Source: Anaerolineales bacterium UBA7227 (GTDB lineage: Bacteria; Chloroflexota; Anaerolineae; Anaerolineales; Villigracilaceae). Taken from it: a stretch of 5,649 bases of DNA. The notes under the pieces were generated by a model that was not told the DNA's origin, did not search any database, and saw only the letters and a program-made list of their open reading frames with translations. The stretch is from positions 1 through 5,649 of the forward strand of contig DKTP01000039.1 of the NCBI GenBank assembly GCA_002473085.1. Direction: 5' to 3'. A program made the position numbers and the translations under genes. Positions 1 through 5,625 of this stretch are shown in pieces (positions within the stretch are counted from its first letter, which is position 1; each line of letters starts with the position of its first letter).

Positions 1-1
1 G

Positions 2-1399
2 CGCGCCCTCGAACTCGCGGGACAGCCCTCCGTCGAACTCCATTCCAAACTCGACGGGCAAGTGAGCGTCGCTCTTCAGCGGATCTATTCGAAGCAGAAC
101 TATGACGGCGGCTGGAGCTGGTGGGGCGGCGAAAAAAGCGACGCGCAGACCACGGCTTACGTGCTGCTTGGCCTCATCGAAGCGCGGCAGGCTGGATACA
201 AGATTGACGAAAACATCCTCGACAACGGCGTGAGTTATTTGCTCGAGAACCTGCCGAAACTCGACCGCAACGACGCGCAGTGGCAGTACAACCGACAGGC
301 CTTCATCGTCTATGTGCTTGCCCGCGTCGACAAGACCCCGTCCACCGCGGCGGACTTCCTCTACGGCAACCGCTCGCGGCTCGGCAATTACGGACGGGCG
401 TACCTTGCGCAGGCGCTCTTCCTCGAGAAGGAAACCGCCTCCGTCAAGACTTTGATGTCCGACCTGACCTCCGCGGCCGTCCTCTCCGCTGCGGGTGCGC
501 ACTGGGAAGAGACGGAGACCGACTTCTGGAACTGGAACACCGACCTCCGCTCGACCGCCATCGTGCTGGACGCCTTCATCCGCATCAACCCCGATTCCCC
601 CCTGACCGTGGACGCGGTGCGCTGGCTGATGGCTCATCGCCGCTCGGACGGTTGGGGCTCCACGCAGGAAACCGCCTGGACGCTGCTCTCCCTCACCGAC
701 TGGCTGTCCGCCTCGAAAGAATTCGAGTCGAACTATTCCTACGCGGTCGGCGTGAACGGAAAATCCCTCCAGCAGGGACAAGTCACCGCCGAAAACCTGA
801 CCCAGCCCATCGCCGTCTCCGTCCCTGGCGAGAGTCTCTCCGAGCAGGTGAACTACCTCGTCATCGCGCGCGGCGCGGGGACGGGCAGCCTGTACTACAC
901 GGCTTATCTCAACGCCGAACTGCCCGTCAACGAAGTCAAGGCGCTCGACCGCGGCATCATCGTCTCGCGGCAGTACTTCACGCTCGACGACGCCAGGAAG
1001 CCCATCGCCTCCATCCAGCGCGGCGAACTCGTGCGCGTGCGCGTCACCATCGTCGCGCCCGCCGCGCTGCACTACGTCGTCGTCTCCGACCAGCTGCCCG
1101 CGGGCCTCGAAGCGGTGGACGCCTCCCTCCAGACCGACGCGCAAGTCCCCGACAAATACAGCGTCCTCGACTTCGCCCGCAAGGGCTGGGGCTGGTGGTA
1201 TTTCAGTCACACCGAACTGCGCGACGAGAAGGTCGTCCTCTCCGCCGATTACCTGCCCGCGGGGACCTACGTCTTCACCTACATTGCGCGCGCTGGCACG
1301 GCTGGGACGTTCAACGTCATCCCGACCACGGCCTACGAACTCTACTTCCCCGACGTGTACGGCCGCGGCGACGGGACCGTCTTTGAAGTGAAGCCGTAA
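2..1399 (+). CDS. Bacterial alpha-2-macroglobulin family protein, C-terminal part (5' end outside window)
   Basis: The reading frame is open from base 2 to a TAA and has no start of its own, so about 465 C-terminal residues of a much larger protein are visible. The first half has the repeated Gly-Trp and Trp-rich helical-hairpin pattern of the thioester (TED) domain: a GGWSWWGG motif early on, FWNWNTDLRSTAIVL in the middle, then GWGSTQETAWTLLSL. The last ~160 residues are beta-rich and end in a stretch with YFPDVYGRGDG, as in the MG10-like C-terminal domain of bacterial alpha-2-macroglobulins. Such proteins are large periplasmic or cell-surface protease traps, thought to protect the envelope. 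The CxEQ thioester motif, if this member has one, would lie upstream of the window, so whether it is a thioester-type trap cannot be judged. The GTG at base 62 is only an internal valine codon. Family assignment is secure; the role is known from the family. Confidence 0.9.
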   Translation, partial: RALELAGQPSVELHSKLDGQVSVALQRIYSKQNYDGGWSWWGGEKSDAQTTAYVLLGLIEARQAGYKIDENILDNGVSYLLENLPKLDRNDAQWQYNRQAFIVYVLARVDKTPSTAADFLYGNRSRLGNYGRAYLAQALFLEKETASVKTLMSDLTSAAVLSAAGAHWEETETDFWNWNTDLRSTAIVLDAFIRINPDSPLTVDAVRWLMAHRRSDGWGSTQETAWTLLSLTDWLSASKEFESNYSYAVGVNGKSLQQGQVTAENLTQPIAVSVPGESLSEQVNYLVIARGAGTGSLYYTAYLNAELPVNEVKALDRGIIVSRQYFTLDDARKPIASIQRGELVRVRVTIVAPAALHYVVVSDQLPAGLEAVDASLQTDAQVPDKYSVLDFARKGWGWWYFSHTELRDEKVVLSADYLPAGTYVFTYIARAGTAGTFNVIPTTAYELYFPDVYGRGDGTVFEVKP

Positions 1400-1416
1400 A
1401 AGCCCGACCTCGAATG

Positions 1417-1422
1417 TATAAT
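1417..1422 (+). promoter_or_regulatory. Candidate -10 box (TATAAT) for fabD
   Basis: A perfect TATAAT lies 57 bases before the fabD start codon and just after the upstream stop. No convincing -35 hexamer stands 16-18 bases upstream. A TG precedes the box directly, without the one-base spacer of a true extended -10. Transcription would start around base 1429, inside the left arm of the inverted repeat at 1420-1454. Confidence 0.5.
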
Positions 1423-1454
1423 GTGACAGTCGCCTGAAAAACGACTGTCACATT
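1420..1454 (+). repeat. Perfect 13-bp inverted repeat between the A2M gene and fabD
   Basis: The left arm AATGTGACAGTCG (1420-1432) and right arm CGACTGTCACATT (1442-1454) are exact reverse complements around a 9-base A-rich loop. As RNA it is a stable hairpin, but no T-tract follows, so it is not a classic intrinsic terminator. It overlaps the fabD -10 box by three bases and ends 10 bases before the fabD Shine-Dalgarno. It could be an operator, a 5'-UTR hairpin of fabD, a weak terminator for the A2M gene, or one copy of a dispersed palindromic repeat. The structure is certain; the function is not. Confidence 0.85.
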
Positions 1455-1479
1455 GCATTAAGCCAGAGGAGATTCGCTC

Positions 1480-2418
1480 ATGTCTTTCGATCCGAACAGC
1501 GTCGCTTATATTTTCCCCGGCCAGGGCTCGCAGTCCGTCGGCATGGGACTCGAACTCGCGGCCGCGCATCCCGTCGCGAGAGAGACCTTCGATGATGCCG
1601 ACTCCCTGCTGGGATTTCCCCTCTCGAAACTCATGGCGGAAGGTCCCGCCGACGAACTGAACGACACGGTCAACACCCAGCCTGCCTTGTACGTTCACTC
1701 GCTGGCGGTGTGGCGCATCCTCTCGCTTCGCCTCCCGGACCTTCAACCGGCCGCGCTGGCCGGGCATTCCCTCGGCGAACTGTCGGCTCTGGCCGCGTCC
1801 CGCGCGTTGACCTTCGCCGACGGCCTTCGCCTCGTCCGTGCGCGCGGACAGTTGATGAAGCGCGCCGGGGAACTCGCGCCCGGCGGCATGGCCGCCATCT
1901 TGAATCTCGGCATCCCCGAACTGGAGCAGGTCTGCGCGGAGGCCAGCCGCGAGGGAGAGACGGTGCAGGTGGCGAACGATAACTGCCCGGGGCAGGTGGT
2001 CATCTCCGGCGCGAAACCCGCCGTGGAGCGCGCCATGGAACTGGCGAAAGCCGCGGGCGCGAAGCGCGCCCTCCCGCTGGCGGTTTCCATCGCGGCGCAT
2101 TCCTCGCTGATGGACTCCATCCAAGCCGAATGGAACGCGGCCGTGGACGCGGTCCCCATGCGCGACGCGTCCGCGCCGGTCTACGGCAACGTCGCGGCCC
2201 GCGCGTTGACCTCCGCCGACGACCTCCGCGCCGACATCCGTGCCCAGATGCAGTCGCGCGTGCGCTGGACCGAGTCGGCGCAGGCGATAATCGCGAGCGG
2301 AATCCGCCATTTTGTCGAGGTGGGAAACGGGAGCGTGCTGGGCGGGCTGGTCAAACGGATTGATCCGTCGGTCACGAGTCAGGCGCTGGGCAACCCGTCG
2401 GATTTTGAGGCGCTATAA
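1480..2418 (+). CDS. fabD: Malonyl-CoA:acyl-carrier-protein transacylase FabD
   Basis: FabD moves the malonyl group from malonyl-CoA to the phosphopantetheine arm of acyl carrier protein in the cytoplasm, supplying the extender unit for type II fatty acid synthesis. The 312 residues match the usual family length (about 305-315). Seen motifs: FPGQGSQ at residues 12-18 (oxyanion loop), GHSLGE at 95-100 with nucleophile Ser97, Arg122 in ARGQLM (binds the malonyl carboxylate), catalytic His207 in AAHSSLM, and EVGNGSVLGGLVKRI near the C-terminus, where Asn replaces the more usual Pro of GPG. The ATG is set by AGAGGAG at 1465-1471, eight bases upstream. No other fab genes are adjacent, so it is apparently a solitary unit, 80 bases after the A2M gene and converging on aspA. 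A polyketide-type acyltransferase is unlikely because the protein is free-standing and short. Confidence 0.95.
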   Translation: MSFDPNSVAYIFPGQGSQSVGMGLELAAAHPVARETFDDADSLLGFPLSKLMAEGPADELNDTVNTQPALYVHSLAVWRILSLRLPDLQPAALAGHSLGELSALAASRALTFADGLRLVRARGQLMKRAGELAPGGMAAILNLGIPELEQVCAEASREGETVQVANDNCPGQVVISGAKPAVERAMELAKAAGAKRALPLAVSIAAHSSLMDSIQAEWNAAVDAVPMRDASAPVYGNVAARALTSADDLRADIRAQMQSRVRWTESAQAIIASGIRHFVEVGNGSVLGGLVKRIDPSVTSQALGNPSDFEAL

Positions 2419-2435
2419 CTCGGAGACTTTGGCGC

Positions 2436-2451
2436 GTGGCGCAATCGCCAT
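2436..2451. terminator. Small hairpin in the fabD/aspA convergent gap
   Basis: TGGCG (2437-2441) and CGCCA (2446-2450) pair around a CAAT loop, with one flanking G-U pair possible at the base on the + strand. It sits 18 bases after the fabD stop. There is no T-tract on either side, so it is only a weak candidate for 3'-end formation or mRNA 3' protection. Confidence 0.3.
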
Positions 2452-2474
2452 ATGAATGGATGACATCCATTCAT
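2452..2474. terminator. 10-bp inverted repeat over the aspA stop codon; possible bidirectional 3' hairpin
   Basis: ATGAATGGAT (2452-2461) and ATCCATTCAT (2465-2474) are exact reverse complements around a three-base loop. The right arm contains the aspA stop codon. The location between two convergent genes is where a shared terminator is expected, but neither strand has the following U-tract of an intrinsic terminator. The repeat is certain; terminator function is an inference from position. Confidence 0.4.
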
Positions 2475-3880
2475 CGCCTATGAATGTAGCGTGGACGAGT
2501 CATGTTCTCTGGGGCGAGGATGTCGTCAAGTTCGGCTTGGCTGAGATAACCCTTTTCCAGAACAATCTCGTAGACCGAACGCCCGCTCTTCAAGGCTTCA
2601 TTCGCAACCAGCGTGGCCTTTTCATAGCCGATGTAAGGATTGAGCGCGGTGACCAATCCGATGGAATTTTTCACCATCGCGCGGCAAACTTCCCGGTTAG
2701 CGGTGATGCCGTTTACGCAACGGTCGGCCAGCGTTCGACAGGCGCGTCCCAACATATTGAGCGACGTGAAAAGGTTGAACGCAATCACAGGCTCCATCAC
2801 ATTCAATTCCAGCTGGCCGGCTTCCGCCGCAAGCGTTACAGTGATGTCGTTGCCGATGACTTCAAACGCTACTTGATTTACCACTTCAGGGATAATGGGA
2901 TTAACCTTACCTGGCATGATGGTCGACCCCGGCGCCATTGCTGGCAAGTTGATTTCATGCAACCCCGCCCTCGGACCAGAGGACAGCAGGCGCAAGTCGT
3001 TACAAATTTTAGAGATCTTCGTTGCCACGCGTTTCAGCACGCTGGAGAGTTGTATATATGCACCGGTGTCTTGTGTGGCTTCCACCAAATCCTGCGAGCC
3101 AACTACGGGGATGCCGGTCAAATCGCGCAATTTTTCTGTGACCAGCGCGGCGTAATTGGGGTGGGAATTCAATCCGGTGCCAATAGCGGTCGCGCCCATG
3201 TTAATCTCGCGGATAAGGGACTGGGCTTCTGTCACGCGCTCGATGTCTTCCGTCACCATGATCGCCCACGCGCCAAACTCCTGGCCCAAAGTCATTGGCA
3301 CAGCGTCCTGTAATTGCGTCCGCCCCATCTTGATCACGTCCGCAAACTCTTTGGACTTGCGCGCAAATGCATCACGCAGATAGGCCATGTCCGTTACAAG
3401 GTTATCCAGATCGCGGCTAAGCGTGAGGCGTAACGCGGTGGGATATACATCATTCGTAGACTGCGACATGTTAACATGGTTGAGCGGGTGCAGAACATCG
3501 TAGCGTCCCTTTTCGTAGCCAAGCAATTCCAGCGCGCGATTGGCAATAACTTCATTTGCGTTCATGTTTGTGGAAGTTCCCGCGCCGCCTTGAATCACAT
3601 CCACCACAAATTCGTCCAATAGCGCGCCGGATAAAAGGTCGTCGCAGGCGCGGCAAATAGCGTCTGTAATTTCTCGGTCAAGCAAGCCAAGTTCGTGATT
3701 AGTCAACGCCGCTGCTTTTTTTATATACGCCAGCGACTTGATGAGTCCGGGGTAACGCGCGATGGTGATGCCGCTGATGGAGAAATTTTCAACCGCGCGC
3801 AACGTTTGAATTCCAAAATAACGATCGGCCGGAACATCGCGGTCGCCAAGCAAGTCGTGTTCGAGTCGGGTATTATTCAT
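2471..3880 (-). CDS. aspA: Aspartate ammonia-lyase (aspartase)
   Basis: The enzyme reversibly deaminates L-aspartate to fumarate and ammonia in the cytoplasm, linking amino acid use to the TCA cycle or fumarate respiration. The 469 residues are close to full aspartase length, and the sequence resembles known AspA proteins from end to end. Visible motifs: LLGDREVPAD-like N-terminus, GGAGTSTNMN at 98-107, QSTND at 140-144, GRTQLQDAVPMTLGQEF at 186-202 (Gln where fumarase C has His, as in E. coli AspA), and the superfamily signature GSTIMPGKVNP at 318-328 with catalytic-loop Ser319, Lys325 and Asn327. The enzyme family is homotetrameric. The ATG has an AGAAGG Shine-Dalgarno seven bases upstream (3888-3893). 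The gene is a single unit with its own promoter, convergent with fabD. Its GC content is clearly lower than that of the flanking genes, which suggests a different history. Fumarase C or argininosuccinate lyase is unlikely given the motif details. Confidence 0.95.
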   Translation of the reverse strand: MNNTRLEHDLLGDRDVPADRYFGIQTLRAVENFSISGITIARYPGLIKSLAYIKKAAALTNHELGLLDREITDAICRACDDLLSGALLDEFVVDVIQGGAGTSTNMNANEVIANRALELLGYEKGRYDVLHPLNHVNMSQSTNDVYPTALRLTLSRDLDNLVTDMAYLRDAFARKSKEFADVIKMGRTQLQDAVPMTLGQEFGAWAIMVTEDIERVTEAQSLIREINMGATAIGTGLNSHPNYAALVTEKLRDLTGIPVVGSQDLVEATQDTGAYIQLSSVLKRVATKISKICNDLRLLSSGPRAGLHEINLPAMAPGSTIMPGKVNPIIPEVVNQVAFEVIGNDITVTLAAEAGQLELNVMEPVIAFNLFTSLNMLGRACRTLADRCVNGITANREVCRAMVKNSIGLVTALNPYIGYEKATLVANEALKSGRSVYEIVLEKGYLSQAELDDILAPENMTRPRYIHRR

Positions 3881-3910
3881 TTCTCTGCCTTCTAGTGAAG
3901 TTGATGCCGC

Positions 3911-3919
3911 ATTTTAACA
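3911..3919 (-). promoter_or_regulatory. Extended -10 promoter of aspA (TGTTAAAAT)
   Basis: Read on the - strand, TGTTAAAAT gives TG, one spacer base and TAAAAT (five of six consensus bases), 30 bases before the aspA ATG. The predicted start near 3904 gives a 5' leader of about 24 bases that includes the AGAAGG ribosome site. No good -35 box is at the right distance, which is normal for an extended -10 promoter. Confidence 0.55.
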
Positions 3920-4007
3920 CGGAAACAGATCCATGCTCTGCAACGAGAGGAATGCAAGTCCCATGAGGCGGTGAAGACTTTTTAGAGAGTGTAGTGATCA
4001 GCGATTG

Positions 4008-4043
4008 AAAAAAGGGCGAGGCGCCTCGTCTTCTTTTTTTTTT
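4008..4043. terminator. Intrinsic terminator-like hairpin with A- and T-tracts
   Basis: The core CGAG (4017-4020), GCGC loop and CTCG (4025-4028) are extended on the + strand by G-U and G-C pairs to about eight pairs, followed by a run of ten T (4034-4043). On the - strand six T follow the same core (the six A at 4008-4013), but two of the wobble pairs become A-C mismatches, so the hairpin is weaker. The - strand version would end the unit formed by the small membrane protein and the methyltransferase, about 45 bases past its last stop, and insulate aspA. The + strand version is the better terminator but has no annotated + strand gene before it. Confidence 0.65.
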
Positions 4044-4076
4044 GTTAGGGATTTAGCGTCTGCCGCGGAATCCGTC

Positions 4077-4295
4077 TCAATGTTTGGGCGATAAAACCAC
4101 CTCCGCCAGCCGCAGGAGACTTTTTCTTTCCGTCAGCCAGATCACGCCGAGATATGCCGCCGCGCCCGCCGCGACGATCAGGATCAACTGAACCAGGACG
4201 CTCGCATTCCGCGTCAGGAACAGCGCCGCCGACGCGGCCAGGAGCATGCCCAGCGCGGCCTGCGCGGCCGGCTTTATTTCCTTGAGGATATCCAC
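4077..4295 (-). CDS. Small two-helix membrane protein; possible remnant of a flippase-type transporter
   Basis: The 72 residues have a short charged N-terminus (MDILKEIK), a first hydrophobic segment at about 9-28, a short RNAS turn, a second hydrophobic segment at about 33-54, and a basic tail beginning TERKSLLR. This predicts a helical hairpin with both ends in the cytoplasm. I do not recognise a named family. The arrangement resembles the last two helices of polysaccharide flippases (MATE/Wzx type), so it may be the leftover 3' end of a larger gene. The start is a GTG, preceded by a moderate GGAAAGAG six bases upstream. The frame stays open further upstream but offers no start before it enters the methyltransferase gene, whose stop is 44 bases away. 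It is probably co-transcribed with that gene. It is short but looks coding because of its sharply partitioned hydrophobicity. Confidence 0.5.
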   Translation of the reverse strand: MDILKEIKPAAQAALGMLLAASAALFLTRNASVLVQLILIVAAGAAAYLGVIWLTERKSLLRLAEVVLSPKH

Positions 4296-4339
4296 GATTG
4301 TCTCTTTCCGTGACGGCCCCGGCTTGCGCGAAACCGATA

Positions 4340-5221
4340 TTATTTTTTTACCGCGCTTACGATCCCCGCCACGTGAGCGGGAGTCGTGCCGCAGCAGCCG
4401 CCCACGATCCTTGCTCCCAGCGCCACATATCTCTTCGCGAACTCGCCCATCTCCTCGGGCGTCACTTTGTAAACGGCCTGGTTGTCCGCGCCCATTTCAG
4501 GGAGACCCGCGTTCGGCTTGGCCCACAGGATCGCCTCAGGCGCGGCGGAGCGATATTCCTTAAGGATGCTTTCCATGTTTTCGAGCGTGGTCCCGCAGTT
4601 GGCGCCGACGACGTTCGCTCCCAGCGGCGGGAAGGCGGACGCGACCTGCGCGGGCTTGACTCCCATCATTGTGCGGACGCCCCGGTCATAACTGAACGAG
4701 ACGACGGCCGGCAAACCCGAGACGCGGCGCGCGCCCTCCAGCGCGGCCTTCGCCTCGTCGAGCGCGAACATCGTCTCAATGACGAGCAGGTCCACGCCGG
4801 CTTCCGTCAACGCTTTGGCCTGTTCCTCGTAAGCCGCGGCCGCCTCCTCGGGAGTCATCGGCCCGTAGGGTTTCATCAACAGCCCGGTCGGTCCGAGCGA
4901 ACCGCCCACGAGAGTCCCGCTGCGCTTCGACGCGGCTTTGCGCGCCAGTTCCGCGGCGCGGCGATTAATTTCCACCGTCCGTTCCGCCAGCGGCGATTCG
5001 CGCAGGCGCAGCCGCGTCCCGCCGAAGGTGCAGGTCAGGATGATGTCCGAACCCGCGTCCACGAAACTTTGCGCGAGGTCGAGGATTTTGTCGGGCCGTT
5101 CCAGTACCCAGCCTTCGGGCGATTGCCCGGAAACCAGCCCCGTTTTTTGCAGGTTCGTCCCTGTGGCGCCGTCGGCCACGAAAATTTCGCCTGCCTGCAA
5201 GCGCTCGATGAATTCCGACAT
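4340..5221 (-). CDS. Homocysteine S-methyltransferase family protein (single zinc-binding domain)
   Basis: Members of this family (PF02574) use a zinc-bound thiolate of homocysteine or a related thiol to accept a methyl group. Relatives are BHMT, S-methylmethionine:homocysteine methyltransferase and the N-terminal module of methionine synthase MetH. The 293 residues cover the whole TIM-barrel domain. Seen: DGATGTNLQ at 17-25, TFGGTRLRL at 65-73, Glu149 in VIET, the first zinc ligand Cys209 in GANCG, PNAGLP at 236-241, and the zinc pair Cys276-Cys277 in GGCCGTTP. The position before TFGG, usually Asn in MetH and BHMT relatives, is Cys64 here. The folate- and cobalamin-binding domains of MetH are absent, so it must use a direct methyl donor or partner proteins elsewhere. 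The ATG has GGAGGG five bases upstream (5227-5232), and an extended -10 lies just before. The family is certain; the methyl donor is unknown, so no gene symbol is given. Confidence 0.9.
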   Translation of the reverse strand: MSEFIERLQAGEIFVADGATGTNLQKTGLVSGQSPEGWVLERPDKILDLAQSFVDAGSDIILTCTFGGTRLRLRESPLAERTVEINRRAAELARKAASKRSGTLVGGSLGPTGLLMKPYGPMTPEEAAAAYEEQAKALTEAGVDLLVIETMFALDEAKAALEGARRVSGLPAVVSFSYDRGVRTMMGVKPAQVASAFPPLGANVVGANCGTTLENMESILKEYRSAAPEAILWAKPNAGLPEMGADNQAVYKVTPEEMGEFAKRYVALGARIVGGCCGTTPAHVAGIVSAVKK

Positions 5222-5249
5222 GCCGTCCCTCCGAAATTGAGATGCGGCG

Positions 5250-5258
5250 AGTATACCA
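5250..5258 (-). promoter_or_regulatory. Extended -10 promoter of the homocysteine methyltransferase gene (TGGTATACT)
   Basis: On the - strand TG, one base and TATACT (five of six consensus bases) lie 28 bases before the ATG. A poor -35 candidate TTGCTG sits 18 bases upstream, inside the end of the hydrolase fragment. The predicted start near 5243 gives a leader of about 22 bases carrying the GGAGGG site. The methyltransferase can thus be expressed independently of the broken gene upstream. Confidence 0.55.
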
Positions 5259-5261
5259 GTC

Positions 5262-5504
5262 CTATGGTTCTTTCAGCAATTCTCCCAGCCAGCGGAAGAC
5301 GATGTCGCTGACGCGGTCGTTGGGCAGGCCGAAGTTTTCGTTCGCTTCCCAGTGCGTTTCTTCGAGGGCGGGGATCAGCACAGAATGGACGTCGGCTTTC
5401 TGCAGCGACGCATAGAATTGTTTGGAAAAACGGCCGCCCAAACCCTCGCTCTTCGTGTAAATGATCGCGAACGGCGGCAACTGGTCAAGCTGATCTGACC
5501 TCAT
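5262..5504 (-). pseudogene. Truncated alpha/beta-hydrolase esterase (C-terminal ~80 residues only)
   Basis: The fragment begins with LDQLPPFAIIYTKSEG, which matches the strand that follows the cap in carboxylesterase and kynurenine-formamidase-like alpha/beta hydrolases. It continues with a helix (RFSKQFYASLQKADV), a strand (HSVLIPALEETH) holding the likely catalytic His (codon 5352-5354), and the closing ENFGLPNDRVSDIVFRWLGELL helix. The acid residue usually found after the LPPF strand is Asp; here Glu is the nearest choice. The N-terminal ~200 residues, with the GxSxG nucleophile, are absent. Above base ~5504 the frame runs into arginine-rich, non-family sequence and hits an in-frame stop at 5640-5642, and the other two - strand frames show no hydrolase sequence either. 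The gene is therefore cut off by a rearrangement, an insertion or a chimeric assembly, not by the window edge. It stops 40 bases before the methyltransferase gene. Confidence 0.7.
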
Positions 5505-5511
5505 GGGCGCT

Positions 5512-5533
5512 GGGCGTGCCGGCCGGCGCGCCC
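5512..5533. repeat. 22-base near-perfect GC palindrome beside the esterase break
   Basis: GGGCGTGCCGG (5512-5522) and CCGGCGCGCCC (5523-5533) are reverse complements except for one pair (T5517 against G5528), with no loop between the arms. It lies about ten bases beyond the point where hydrolase homology ends. It could be a dyad binding site, a recombination or integration boundary, or chance in GC-rich DNA. Confidence 0.6.
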
Positions 5534-5614
5534 TGTGGTATCGCCACACGCTCCCGGGCACACGTGCACACCGCTCCCGCAGCACCTCGCGGCCACAATC
5601 CGCGCGTCTGTACC

Positions 5615-5620
5615 GAGGAG
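5615..5620 (+). promoter_or_regulatory. Ribosome binding site (GAGGAG) for a rightward gene leaving the window
   Basis: GAGGAG is followed after five bases by ATG at 5626. This good Shine-Dalgarno and spacing is the main reason to propose a gene start here. An overlapping ATG at 5621 is too close to the site and meets TGA after five codons. Confidence 0.45.
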
Positions 5621-5625
5621 ATGGC

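Noticed and set aside
280..1386. 368-residue frame overlapping the alpha-2-macroglobulin gene on the same strand
   Set aside because: It is Arg/Pro-rich and lacks hydrophobic periodicity, while the other frame shows clear TED and MG10 features.
1420..1454. Classic intrinsic terminator of the alpha-2-macroglobulin gene
   Set aside because: The stem is strong but there is no T-tract after it, and a TATAAT box overlaps it. It is kept as an inverted repeat of unknown role.
1342..2310. 322-residue open frame on the - strand opposite fabD
   Set aside because: It lies antisense to a certain fabD, is rich in Arg, Gly and His, and shows no family motif. Long antisense frames are expected in GC-rich coding DNA.
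2456..3313. 285-residue open frame on the + strand opposite aspA
   Set aside because: It is antisense to a full-length aspartase. Its composition mirrors the reverse complement and no domain is recognisable.
3893..4010. tRNA or riboswitch in the gap upstream of aspA
   Set aside because: No cloverleaf, no T-loop-like consensus and no recognisable aptamer core were found; the aspA leader is only about 24 bases.
4298..5311. 337-residue open frame on the + strand opposite the methyltransferase gene
   Set aside because: It is antisense to a gene with full catalytic motifs, has Arg/His-rich low-quality sequence and covers the promoter region too. It is a shadow.
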